Shown here piece after piece: positions 45,715 to 53,801 of a stretch of DNA of 64,000 nucleotides (its first letter is position 1; each line of letters begins with the position of its first letter). The stretch is from contig NZ_DAHXOI010000013.1 of NCBI RefSeq assembly GCF_027364955.1, forward strand, positions 1-64,000, given 5' to 3'. The notes under the pieces are model-generated. The model saw only the letters and a list, made by a program, of their open reading frames with translations. It was not told the origin of the DNA and ran no database searches. A program made the position numbers and the translations under genes. Source of the stretch: Ferrimicrobium sp. (GTDB lineage: Bacteria; Actinomycetota; Acidimicrobiia; Acidimicrobiales; Acidimicrobiaceae).

Positions 45715-46551
45715 GTGCCCCTAGCTCATGCGATAGAGACGCGCCGCGTCATCAAGTATCAAGACGGCGCGATCAGCGTATCTGTCGATTCGTTGATTCA
45801 AGAGGAACCGCTGGTGATCGATGTTGAATGGCCCGGAAATGCCGCCACACACTTCACGACCACGATGCGGACACCCGGCGATGACTTTGCGCTTGCCGTT
45901 GGCCTCCTCGCCACCGAGGCAGCGGTCACCAGCCAAGACGTCCGCCAAACTCGCTACTGTGTCGGGCCCGGCAATACGCAAGACTATAACAAAGTCACCG
46001 TTACACTACGCAACGCGGTGGAGCTAACGACCTCGCCTGTACGGCCTGTATCGTGTGGCTGGTGTGGCGCCGAGGATCTCGTGGCCCGTCTTGAACCACG
46101 TAGCTCCCTTGTCGCTCAACCTTCCTACGGTTTTGACCAGATCGCCCGCCTCTTCATCGAGTTCGACCAACGGCAACGGAACTTCCACTCCACTGGCGCC
46201 TCGCACGCCGCGCTGTTGCAGCCTCGTAACGGCGAGGCAATCCTCGGGGAGGACGTGGGACGCCATAACGCACTGGACAAGGCGATTGGCCATTCCATCC
46301 TCGATGGAGTGCCACTCGATGGTGGCATAGCACTTCTGTCAGGGAGAGCTGGATCGGACCTCATTTTGAAGGCCTCAAGCGTCGGTCTCACCCACGTCGC
46401 CTCAGTTTCGGCTCCTACCGCGCTGGCAGTCAAAATCGCAAACCAGGCAGGCATCACACTCTTAGGGTTTGTCCGACCAGGTCGTTTCAACCTCTACAGC
46501 CACGCCGAAGGCATCACCGAAACCTACGAAGCCACCCGCGTCCTGCGCTGA
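45715..46551 (+). CDS. fdhD: formate dehydrogenase accessory sulfurtransferase FdhD
   Basis: A 278-residue protein that transfers sulfur from a cysteine desulfurase to the molybdopterin cofactor of formate dehydrogenase. The sulfur-relay cysteines appear as SCGWCGAED (usual CGxCG). Other family segments are RTPGDDFALAVGLLATE, FHSTGASHAALL, GEDVGRHNALDKAIG and LSGRAGSDLILKASSVG. The target enzyme is encoded 13 kb away at 59175-62138. Its 3' end overlaps the convergent whiB gene by 28 bp. Confidence 0.94.
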   Translation: MPLAHAIETRRVIKYQDGAISVSVDSLIQEEPLVIDVEWPGNAATHFTTTMRTPGDDFALAVGLLATEAAVTSQDVRQTRYCVGPGNTQDYNKVTVTLRNAVELTTSPVRPVSCGWCGAEDLVARLEPRSSLVAQPSYGFDQIARLFIEFDQRQRNFHSTGASHAALLQPRNGEAILGEDVGRHNALDKAIGHSILDGVPLDGGIALLSGRAGSDLILKASSVGLTHVASVSAPTALAVKIANQAGITLLGFVRPGRFNLYSHAEGITETYEATRVLR

Positions 46552-46814
46552 ACGCGGCGAATGCGACGAATCATGCGTCGCTCCTCCTCATCCTTGCCAC
46601 CCCAGATGCCATACTCTTGATTCGTACGGAGGGCAAACTCTAGACACTCCAGTGAAACCGGACATAACGCGCAAAACTCCTTGACACGGCGAATTTGGAT
46701 CTCCGCATCACCAGTGACTCCCACCGGGAAGAACCATCCGGGGTCAGTATCTCGACACTTTGCATTACTGCGCCACGCCTCATAATCCCAGGTCGCTAAC
46801 TTCGCTGACTCCAT
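46524..46814 (-). CDS. WhiB-family iron-sulfur transcription factor
   Basis: A 96-residue WhiB-like protein. Four cysteines in the family spacing, C20-x27-C48-x2-C51-x5-C57, should bind a 4Fe-4S cluster sensitive to oxygen or NO. The G-rich turn GIWGGKDEEERR follows, and the C-terminus is strongly basic (RRIRRVQRRTR), as needed for DNA contact. WhiB proteins occur only in actinobacteria and their phages, which fixes the phylum. ATG 46814 follows GGAGGT at five bases. Confidence 0.95.
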   Translation of the reverse strand: MESAKLATWDYEAWRSNAKCRDTDPGWFFPVGVTGDAEIQIRRVKEFCALCPVSLECLEFALRTNQEYGIWGGKDEEERRMIRRIRRVQRRTRVAS

Positions 46815-46938
46815 CGAGTACCTCCGAATTCGTTCTCCGCAACCTCGATCCCCCGAGTTCGAGCCACCAACCGAGCCGTCAAACCAACGAGCAGCGAGTC
46901 ATACAACGGACCTCTTTGTCCCTCAGCTCGTCGCCCAC

Positions 46939-46977
46939 TTGACCGGACGACATAATAAGTATAATACAAGCTTTGAC
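46939..46977. promoter_or_regulatory. AT-rich promoter-like block upstream of whiB
   Basis: A very AT-rich block with TATTATACTTATTATG on the minus strand stands about 145 bp ahead of whiB. On the plus strand it contains TTGACC and TATAAT with a 15-base spacer. It is the most promoter-like sequence near whiB, implying a long 5' leader; direction is unresolved. Confidence 0.3.
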
Positions 46978-47032
46978 GCTTCGGTATACACAAAGACGTC
47001 ACTTCCTTTAACCACCGCCAGCCAACTATTAT

Positions 47033-47767
47033 TCATTCACGCCACAAACCACGTTCATCGCTGCCCGCTTCCTCATGGGTGTGCAGTCTCCAAAGCATGC
47101 TGCGCACAACTTGGGCTAGCAGAATAGGCGCTGACTGGAGCACATCATGGCCAGCGTTTGGAGACACCATCAAGGTGGCCTGCGGGAGACGATCAGCGGC
47201 GTGTACCATTGCGGCCAACGGCACGACGCGATCACGCAGGCCAGCGACCACCACCGAAGGACAGCGAACATTGCGTAGCTCGCTCTCCACGAGACGCAGC
47301 TCGTCGAGGAGATGGCGCTGTTCAGCCAGGAAACTCCTTCTCGTACGCCCAAACTGGGAGCGGCGCGCGGGGCCAAGGCTGACCCCAGCAATGAGGGCAG
47401 ATGTCATCGCTCCCAGAAAGCGCGCCGCTAGGAGACGATCGACGGCGACCAGGGAGCTTTGTGTGATCGGTGGGGCGACGAGCACAAGCCCCTTCACTCG
47501 CTCGGGCTCCAGCTGCGCCGCACGCACCGCGATAGTAGCCCCCAGCGAGTGCCCGATCAGGACAACCCTGGAGGTCTTCAGCTGGTCCAAGACCCACGAG
47601 GCGTTCGCCTCAATCCCGATCACGCCAAGTGGATTTGCACCCCAGCCGGGGCGATCGAGACTCACTACTGGCCAACGATGATCCATCCATCGATAGACCG
47701 GGGCAAAGTCCTCCTTTTGGCCCGGCTGTCCGTGGAGAAAAATCACCTCCACTTCAGTTGCCGTCAT
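47033..47767 (-). CDS. alpha/beta-hydrolase
   Basis: A roughly 244-residue hydrolase. The oxyanion segment is IFLHGQPGQKEDF, the nucleophile elbow GHSLGATIAVRAA with Ser, and AGLRDRVVPLAAM gives the acid. NAGHDVLQSAP supplies the catalytic His. This fits the haloperoxidase/esterase-like group; the substrate is unknown. It overlaps the 3' end of the transporter gene upstream by 14 bases if ATG 47767 is the start; ATG 47782 and a later GTG are alternatives. The overlap suggests coupling with the transporter. Confidence 0.85.
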   Translation of the reverse strand: MTATEVEVIFLHGQPGQKEDFAPVYRWMDHRWPVVSLDRPGWGANPLGVIGIEANASWVLDQLKTSRVVLIGHSLGATIAVRAAQLEPERVKGLVLVAPPITQSSLVAVDRLLAARFLGAMTSALIAGVSLGPARRSQFGRTRRSFLAEQRHLLDELRLVESELRNVRCPSVVVAGLRDRVVPLAAMVHAADRLPQATLMVSPNAGHDVLQSAPILLAQVVRSMLWRLHTHEEAGSDERGLWRE

Positions 47768-48650
47768 GGTGGAGTTCGGCATCAACACGAACCTCAGAGC
47801 GGGCAAGATAGATCAACGCCAGTATCTCCACAACGAGGGCTCCAAGACTCGCAAAGGTACTCGCACCAGCCCGGAAGAGCGGCGTCTGTAACGCGAGTGC
47901 ACTGATCGCAATGGCAGCAATCGGTTCGCCCACGGTGACCAACGGCAAGACCCGTGCGAGGCTCTGTCGCTGGAAGGCACTCTGCACGACCAGCAATGCG
48001 AGGCCCCCCACCACGACGAGTACCCAGAGCTCCCAGTGTTCTACGGTGCGCAGGGCGCCCTCTTGGGTCCACAGAATGCCCACCTCGCGTTCGAAGATCG
48101 AAACGACCCCGAGGAGCGCTGCCCCTATCATCGCCTGTATCCGTCCATGACCTGCCAACAGCGGACGCAAAAGGGTGACCGTCATGACACCAATCACGAC
48201 TCCAATTCCCCCGATCACGATGGATGCACCAACGTAGATCGTCTCTCCACTCGCCTGTGGACTGAGCACCAGGAAGGTGATCAACGCCCCACAGCTGACG
48301 AGTAACGCAATGACGTCGCCAACACCCACAGGACGCCGGGCAAGAAAATGCTCGAGAAGAATGGCAAGCACAAAGCCACTCGCCAAGATCGGCAGCACCT
48401 GGGGAACGGAACCGTACTTGAGGGCAAAGAACTGGGCCACACCTCCTACGACATCGAAGATGGCCCCCAATCCAAAGCGCGGATTAGCCAGCAGCTTCCA
48501 TAGGAGACTGAAGCGCAGATTGAGCTCGCTAGCCGATGCGGTGCTCGCTTGGAATTGCAACACTGCGGCCATTCCAAAACAAATCGCCGCCAGTAAAGAT
48601 AGAAGCACTACCACGAGGTCTCTAAGTCTATGGCGAACTGGTAGAATCAT
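47754..48650 (-). CDS. DMT-superfamily (EamA/NIPA-like) membrane transporter
   Basis: A roughly 298-residue protein with about nine to ten hydrophobic helices. The pattern (GMAAVLQFQAS, then a helix pair with GGVAQFFALKYGSVPQVLPILASGFVLAILLEH) matches drug/metabolite exporters of the EamA or NIPA/Mg type. The second half repeats it (RVLPLVTVGEPIAAIAISAL). Cargo is unknown. ATG 48650 is the best start; it lies only five bases from the start of the divergent glycosyltransferase gene. Confidence 0.78.
   Translation of the reverse strand: MILPVRHRLRDLVVVLLSLLAAICFGMAAVLQFQASTASASELNLRFSLLWKLLANPRFGLGAIFDVVGGVAQFFALKYGSVPQVLPILASGFVLAILLEHFLARRPVGVGDVIALLVSCGALITFLVLSPQASGETIYVGASIVIGGIGVVIGVMTVTLLRPLLAGHGRIQAMIGAALLGVVSIFEREVGILWTQEGALRTVEHWELWVLVVVGGLALLVVQSAFQRQSLARVLPLVTVGEPIAAIAISALALQTPLFRAGASTFASLGALVVEILALIYLARSEVRVDAELHHDGN
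48642..48647 (+). promoter_or_regulatory. candidate -10 box for a leaderless glycosyltransferase message
   Basis: TAGAAT ends eight bases before ATG 48656 and there is no ribosome site between. The box lies inside the start of the divergent transporter gene. Consistent with transcription starting at the ATG. Confidence 0.4.
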
Positions 48651-48655
48651 CTGCA

Positions 48656-50428
48656 ATGTCAAGCACTAAGGCACTCCTGCTCTCGGCGAGAATGGGAGGT
48701 GGCCACAACGGAGTAGCCCGAGTGATCTCGGAGGAGCTCAATAGCTACGGTATTACGTGTGAAACTCGCGATTTTCTTGATGCTTCCCCTCGTATGGGTC
48801 GGCTTTTGGAACGGGGTTTCAAACTTGAAGTCGAACGAGCCCCGTGGGCGTATCAACTCGAATTCTGGCTTTGGAACACCTTCTCCCCGATGGCCACCAT
48901 CACGCGACGTGCACTGCAGGCCTTCTTCCAACGTGGCGTAGTTCGGTGGATTGAGGAGACCGAGCCCGACATCATTATCGCTTTGCACCCCTTTAGTGCA
49001 CAGCTCCTCGGTCAGATGAGGCACCAAAAAAACCCGGTCATCTCACACCGACCGATTGCTACCTTCCTCACCGATTATTCCGTTCACCCACTCTGGGTTC
49101 ACCCCGCCGTCGACCTGCACCTGTGCGTCTCGGAGACGGCAGCCATTCAGGCACGGAACCGAGCGGGTGCCAACGGAGAGATCGTGGTCACCGGACCCTT
49201 CGTTGAGGCTCGCTTTTTTCATCCTGTTGATCAGCATGCCGCGAGAGAGGCTCTCGGTATCCCCAACGACCGATCGGTCGTCCTCATCGCCTCAGGTTCC
49301 TGGGGGGTGGGGGACATCGCCCAAACCTTCGAGCTGCTCGCCGCCGAAGAGGATCTCTTTCCCGTTGCCCTGTGCGGACGTAACAGCGATCTGCAGGCAC
49401 AACTCGAACGCCACGGTGGCGGACTGTCTGTCGGTTGGACCGAGGAGATACGCCTCTACATGGCGGCCGCCGACGTCGTCATTCAAAACGCGGGAGGATT
49501 GACCTCACTTGAGGCCATGGCGGCACAACGACCGGTGATATCGTACCGACCCATCGCTGGACATGGGCGCGAAAACATAGCAGCGATGGAGTCCGTCGGT
49601 GCGACAGTCTGGTGTCATAATGAGAAACAACTCGTCCAGCAGGTACGCAACTTAAGCCTCCATCCAACCGAACAGGTCACCAAACAACTGGATCAGTTTC
49701 AAACTGCGCCCCATCAGCCGATCCTGGAGCTCCTCCACGAAGCCCGGTTGACACCGACAACCCGCCATGGCGTGTGGGCGTTACGTCTGACAAGGACCGC
49801 CGCCATGCTGATCGTGCTCTTTGTGGTCGCTAATCTCCTGTCGGGCGTCATCGGCTATCATGGCCTCAACCTAACGAGAACCGCCAACAAATCCGACTAC
49901 GTCTATCTCTCCACACGCCTCCCCGCACCGGCGCTTCTGAACCCGTCGATCGACAGCATGATCATCGACGAGGGCATCGGAGTCGTCGTCACCGGTCAAC
50001 AGGCCATAGCCCATCCCGGCGCTGTACGGTACGCCTTTCACCAGGGGGTTCAGGTCATCAACGGTGGCAGCGGCAGCTCCTCGGACTTCAATTTCATCCT
50101 TCCCGAAAACGACCTCTCGACAGGACGCGCCGACCTGGCTCGGGTACTCGGGGTCCAGATCAACGCCTACCTCCCACAGAACACCATGAATGCCGTAGAT
50201 CTCGCCTGGGCGTCACTCCACCACCAGACCGTCATCCCTGCTCGTATACTGGCCCACCACTTCAATCTGACACCGCACCCTGGCGCCATCCTCGAACTCA
50301 ATCTGAGCCAGCTATCAGTCGCCAATGCGAAAGCCGAACTCCAGATGGAGATCAAACACCTGAACACTGACCATCTCACTCTCGCCCCCTTTGCAACCTT
50401 GCATGGGTCCCAAGGCGTGCGAGCATGA
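48656..50428 (+). CDS. UgtP/MGDG-synthase-like glycosyltransferase with extra membrane-anchored C-terminal domain
   Basis: A 590-residue two-part protein. Residues 1-365 look like a GT28-type transferase of the diacylglycerol-glucosyl/galactosyltransferase group: LLLSARMGGGHNGVARVI at the N-terminus, a DYSVHPLWVHPAVDLHLCVS segment, ASGSWGVGDIAQTF and the donor-site helix QNAGGLTSLEAMAAQRPVISYRPIAGHG. A membrane helix at about 378-400 separates this from a 190-residue extracytoplasmic part I cannot assign. That part's SIDSMIIDEGIG, VINGGSGSS and a final PGAILELNLSQ strand recall a NodB barrel stripped of its metal ligands. The stop overlaps the NodB gene (ATGA). Likely envelope glycolipid synthesis (inference). 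Confidence 0.8.
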   Translation: MSSTKALLLSARMGGGHNGVARVISEELNSYGITCETRDFLDASPRMGRLLERGFKLEVERAPWAYQLEFWLWNTFSPMATITRRALQAFFQRGVVRWIEETEPDIIIALHPFSAQLLGQMRHQKNPVISHRPIATFLTDYSVHPLWVHPAVDLHLCVSETAAIQARNRAGANGEIVVTGPFVEARFFHPVDQHAAREALGIPNDRSVVLIASGSWGVGDIAQTFELLAAEEDLFPVALCGRNSDLQAQLERHGGGLSVGWTEEIRLYMAAADVVIQNAGGLTSLEAMAAQRPVISYRPIAGHGRENIAAMESVGATVWCHNEKQLVQQVRNLSLHPTEQVTKQLDQFQTAPHQPILELLHEARLTPTTRHGVWALRLTRTAAMLIVLFVVANLLSGVIGYHGLNLTRTANKSDYVYLSTRLPAPALLNPSIDSMIIDEGIGVVVTGQQAIAHPGAVRYAFHQGVQVINGGSGSSSDFNFILPENDLSTGRADLARVLGVQINAYLPQNTMNAVDLAWASLHHQTVIPARILAHHFNLTPHPGAILELNLSQLSVANAKAELQMEIKHLNTDHLTLAPFATLHGSQGVRA

Positions 50429-51138
50429 AGACCTCAACCGCCGTCCTCACCCTTGCGAGCACCAGAGTTGCTCTCCATGCTGCATCCTTTCTCACACACA
50501 GCTGGATCCTCGCTCCCTACACCGCCCCCTGGCTCCTTGGGGATGGTCACCCCCAGTCCATTGCCCTGACCTTCGATGACGGCCCAGACCCAATCTCCAC
50601 GCCACTGCTATTGGACCTTTTGGACGCTAACGACATCAAAGCGACGTTTTTTATGCTCGGCGAGATGGTAGATCGCCAACCGGGACTCGCCCGTGACATC
50701 CTCGCGCGAGGCCACGAACTCGGCACGCATGGCTACTGGCACAAGAATCACCTGATCCGCAGTGCCCGCAGCATCCGTTACGATCTCGCTCGCGCACTCG
50801 CGTCCATCGAAACCGCCACGGGGACCCGTCCCACCTGGTATCGGCCACCCTATGGTGTCGTCACACGAGCAGATCTCACCGCCGCCCATGCGGAGGGCCT
50901 GCGCCTGGTACTTTGGGGAACGTGGGGTAGGGACTGGCGGCGCCAAGCATCGTCGGTATCGGTGATGGCAGATCTACGGTCACGGTTCCACCCTGGCGTC
51001 ACCATACTCCTCCATGACTCCGATTGCACCTCCTACCCGGGGTCGTTTCAGGCGACGCTGCAGGCTCTTCCTCAGCTCATCGACCTCGCCCATTCCCAGC
51101 GTTTAACCTTCGCCACCCTCTCCCGACACGGCATCTGA
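50425..51138 (+). CDS. polysaccharide deacetylase (NodB family)
   Basis: A 237-residue carbohydrate esterase 4. Motif 1 ALTFDDGPDPISTP carries the catalytic Asp pair, HELGTHGYWHKN gives the two metal-binding histidines, and RPPYGVVTRADL and ILLHDSDCTS complete the set. The protein has an N-terminal hydrophobic segment that may anchor it. It removes acetyl groups from peptidoglycan or an exported glycan. Coupled to the preceding glycosyltransferase by a four-base overlap, so both probably act on one product. Overlaps the convergent permease gene by 36 bp. Confidence 0.93.
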   Translation: MKTSTAVLTLASTRVALHAASFLTHSWILAPYTAPWLLGDGHPQSIALTFDDGPDPISTPLLLDLLDANDIKATFFMLGEMVDRQPGLARDILARGHELGTHGYWHKNHLIRSARSIRYDLARALASIETATGTRPTWYRPPYGVVTRADLTAAHAEGLRLVLWGTWGRDWRRQASSVSVMADLRSRFHPGVTILLHDSDCTSYPGSFQATLQALPQLIDLAHSQRLTFATLSRHGI

Positions 51139-52203
51139 ATCCTCAGGCCTCAGCCGCCGACGTAGCCATGGCGCGACCAGACGTCGTGCCAACACTTGAA
51201 AACCACTGGCAATAGGGATCCCCACCAGCGCTCCAGGAACCCCTGCTAACTGTGCTCCGATCAAAACGGCTAACAAGATCCAGAGGGGATTGAGCTGCAC
51301 CGTGTGCGAAAGGATCACTGGATTAAGAAGATGATTCTCTATCTGTTGATAGACAAGAAATACCACCAAGAGAATAATCGCCGGTACTAACCCATGCAAG
51401 AGGGCGAGCCCAACAGCGGGAATGCCTGCCAACAGACCACCTACCAGTGGAATAAGGTCGACTAATCCAACCCAGACAGAGACCAGCAGTGCGAAGGGGA
51501 GCCCAAGGGATCGAAAGGTGATGTAGACGACGACACCAGCAACGATCGAAGTGGCAAGATTACCGAGCACGTAACCGCTGACCGCCACCCCCGTCTCGTG
51601 CAGAGCGCTCCGTAGATGCTGTTGCCGCTCGACTGGCAGCATTCCAACCACCACGTCAATTCCCTTTGGACCTTCAAGCGAGAAAAATACCGTCAGCATC
51701 GCCGTGATCACCGCGTCGGTCAAGAACGATAGTACTCCCTTAGCGGCGAGGAGGGCCGGCTCTAGCGCGGTGCTGGCAAACTTCGCCAACCCCTGGGCGG
51801 AGAGGTTGAGATAGTGTTCAAGATGGAATTTACGCAACAACGACACAATGCGCGTTTTCCGATGGGTCACCGTTTGGATGAGCCCGGGAAGATCATTAGC
51901 AAGCCGTATGCCCGCCGAATAGAGCGGGACACTGAAGATCAGCAGAAGACCGACAAGTACTCCGGCAGCCACAAAGACGGTTAGCGCGACGGCGGCCCCA
52001 CGCGGAAAGTGCAGACGTCGCAACAGATTCACCAGTGGCTCGACAATGATTGCGCCAACGATCGCGACGAGAACCTCAATAGCAAGGACTTTGACGTACA
52101 GCACAAAGACCAGTGCCAGTATGACACCGACGATGCCGATCTCTGCTAGGAAAATCTGCTTGCCCAGACCTTGATAGCGATGGGAAGATCCTTGGGTGGT
52201 CAT
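51103..52203 (-). CDS. AI-2E family permease (PF01594 type)
   Basis: A 366-residue membrane protein with about eight helices. The AI-2E-family layout is evident: two N-terminal helices, a middle amphipathic region (residues 85-150), a helix SFLTDAVITAMLTVFFSLEGPKG, then GYVLGNLATSIVAGVVVYITF and the hallmark PLVGGLLAGIPAVGLALLHG plus the NHLLNPVILSHTVQLNPLWILLAVLIGAQLAG block. Substrates vary (autoinducer, Na+/H+, lipid). ATG 52203 follows GAGGGGG; the frame continues 13 codons upstream. Confidence 0.9.
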   Translation of the reverse strand: MTTQGSSHRYQGLGKQIFLAEIGIVGVILALVFVLYVKVLAIEVLVAIVGAIIVEPLVNLLRRLHFPRGAAVALTVFVAAGVLVGLLLIFSVPLYSAGIRLANDLPGLIQTVTHRKTRIVSLLRKFHLEHYLNLSAQGLAKFASTALEPALLAAKGVLSFLTDAVITAMLTVFFSLEGPKGIDVVVGMLPVERQQHLRSALHETGVAVSGYVLGNLATSIVAGVVVYITFRSLGLPFALLVSVWVGLVDLIPLVGGLLAGIPAVGLALLHGLVPAIILLVVFLVYQQIENHLLNPVILSHTVQLNPLWILLAVLIGAQLAGVPGALVGIPIASGFQVLARRLVAPWLRRRLRPEDSDAVSGEGGEG

Positions 52204-52460
52204 GGATGCCCCCTCGCGCTCACACCGTACATTACCGACCAACCTCCACTCCCACCAAGCGCTAGCGGCACTCCTCGTACGCCGTACGACTCCATCCGAA
52301 AGCTCCTTGCTTGTGCCCGTTCACCATCGCATAGTCCGACGCACGTGCCGACAACACCCATCCACGCAATCAGTAGGAACAACTCACCCTAGTCCACCCG
52401 ATCATGCTTCTTGTCCGTCCACAGAACCCCAACCTACACAAAGTCAGCTAGGGTGGTATC

Positions 52461-53624
52461 GTGAGCACTTGGCGGTCCAAGAGTGGTGGGAGTCGCCGTC
52501 GGACCTCTCGTCACCTTCCTACAGAACAGTCGCGCGAGGTCATCACTGGTACCCGACGTAGTCTAGGCAAACTGATCCGCCATTTCGCGATCCGCGGAAT
52601 CTGGGGGTTCGCCATCCTCCTCGTCGTTGAGTACCTGGTGATTCCCCAAATCGCAGGGGCTCGCAAAACCCTACACCTCCTCAGTCATGCGAACTACTGG
52701 CTAATCCCGCTGGCGATTCTTGCCGAAGCATTTTCCCTCTTCGCCTACGCCAAACTCACCTCAGCCGTGTTACCCCAGCCACAACCCTCCTTGAAATCGC
52801 TGGCAAAGGTCGATCTCTCCGGACTCGCCGTCTCCCACGTGCTACCGGGTGGAACTGCGAGTGGCGCCGGACTCACTGTGCGGCTGCTGAACGGTCTCGG
52901 CGTCCGGGGAACCGACGCGGGTGTCGCCTTAGCCACCCAAGGCATTGGCTCGGCCGTGGTGCTGAACCTCATGCTCTGGCTTGCCCTGATCGTCTCGCTA
53001 CCCTTGTTTGGGTTCAACATCCTCTACCTCATCGTGGCCGGGTTAGGGATTGTCCTGATGGCGGCGGTGATCGGGCTAGTACTCACTCTCACCCGAGGCA
53101 ATGACCGTGTGGTCTTGCTCGTGGATAAGCTGGTGAGAAAACTTCCCTTCCTCAGACGTTTTCAAGCGCAACTACACGCAGGAATCATCCGCGCAGGCCA
53201 GCGAGTCCGTGCGCTCGCGAGTGATCCACAGCTCCTTAAGCGCGCTATCACCTGGGCTGCGTGCAACTGGCTCTTTGATGCGTTGAGTCTGTGGATCATG
53301 TTGCTGGCTTTTGGCTCGCTGGTCAACCCTGACGCCCTCCTCGTCAGTTACGGTATCGCCAACGTCGCCGCCGCGATCCCCATCACCCCTGGCGGACTCG
53401 GTGTTGTCGAAGGCATTATGATACCACTCATCACCGGCTTTGGTACCGCGAAGGGCATCGCGATCCTCGGGGTGCTCTCGTATCGCCTCTTCAACTTCTG
53501 GATTCCAATTCCGATCGGTGTCGGCACCTACGTCTCGCTCAAACTCAGCCGGGGAGAGGAAATTACTATGGAGCTCGACAGGATCGACCCACCCCCTGAC
53601 GACGAGGACAAGCCAAAACGATGA
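52461..53624 (+). CDS. lysylphosphatidylglycerol synthase TM region / UPF0104 flippase-like protein
   Basis: A 387-residue protein. A basic soluble N-terminus (about 1-45) precedes eight hydrophobic helices. The family signature includes HVLPGGTASGAGLTVRLL and the C-terminal ANVAAAIPITPGGLGVVEGIMIPLI-GFG stretch, both typical of the UPF0104/MprF-like flippase domain. It probably flips an aminoacylated or glycosylated lipid across the membrane, which fits the glycosyltransferase-deacetylase genes just upstream. The start is GTG 52461. Confidence 0.88.
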   Translation: MSTWRSKSGGSRRRTSRHLPTEQSREVITGTRRSLGKLIRHFAIRGIWGFAILLVVEYLVIPQIAGARKTLHLLSHANYWLIPLAILAEAFSLFAYAKLTSAVLPQPQPSLKSLAKVDLSGLAVSHVLPGGTASGAGLTVRLLNGLGVRGTDAGVALATQGIGSAVVLNLMLWLALIVSLPLFGFNILYLIVAGLGIVLMAAVIGLVLTLTRGNDRVVLLVDKLVRKLPFLRRFQAQLHAGIIRAGQRVRALASDPQLLKRAITWAACNWLFDALSLWIMLLAFGSLVNPDALLVSYGIANVAAAIPITPGGLGVVEGIMIPLITGFGTAKGIAILGVLSYRLFNFWIPIPIGVGTYVSLKLSRGEEITMELDRIDPPPDDEDKPKR

Positions 53625-53646
53625 GTAGCTAACACCTCAGCTGCAA

Positions 53647-53670
53647 CGCAAGGCAAAGGCCAACCTTGCG
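53647..53670. terminator. hairpin between convergent genes
   Basis: CGCAAGG and CCTTGCG form a seven-base stem with a 10-base loop, 22 bp after the flippase-like gene and 132 bp past the end of the convergent E3 gene. No T-run follows, so terminator use is tentative. Confidence 0.4.
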
Positions 53671-53801
53671 AGCATCGATCAATCAATGCCAGCCAGGTGG
53701 ACCTGGTCCCCCACCCGCTCCAACGAACCCACGATTAGGTCACATACGGATCGTCAACGCTCCTTGTACGCGCTACGGCGAGGTGATCAGCCGTTCCTTC
53801 A

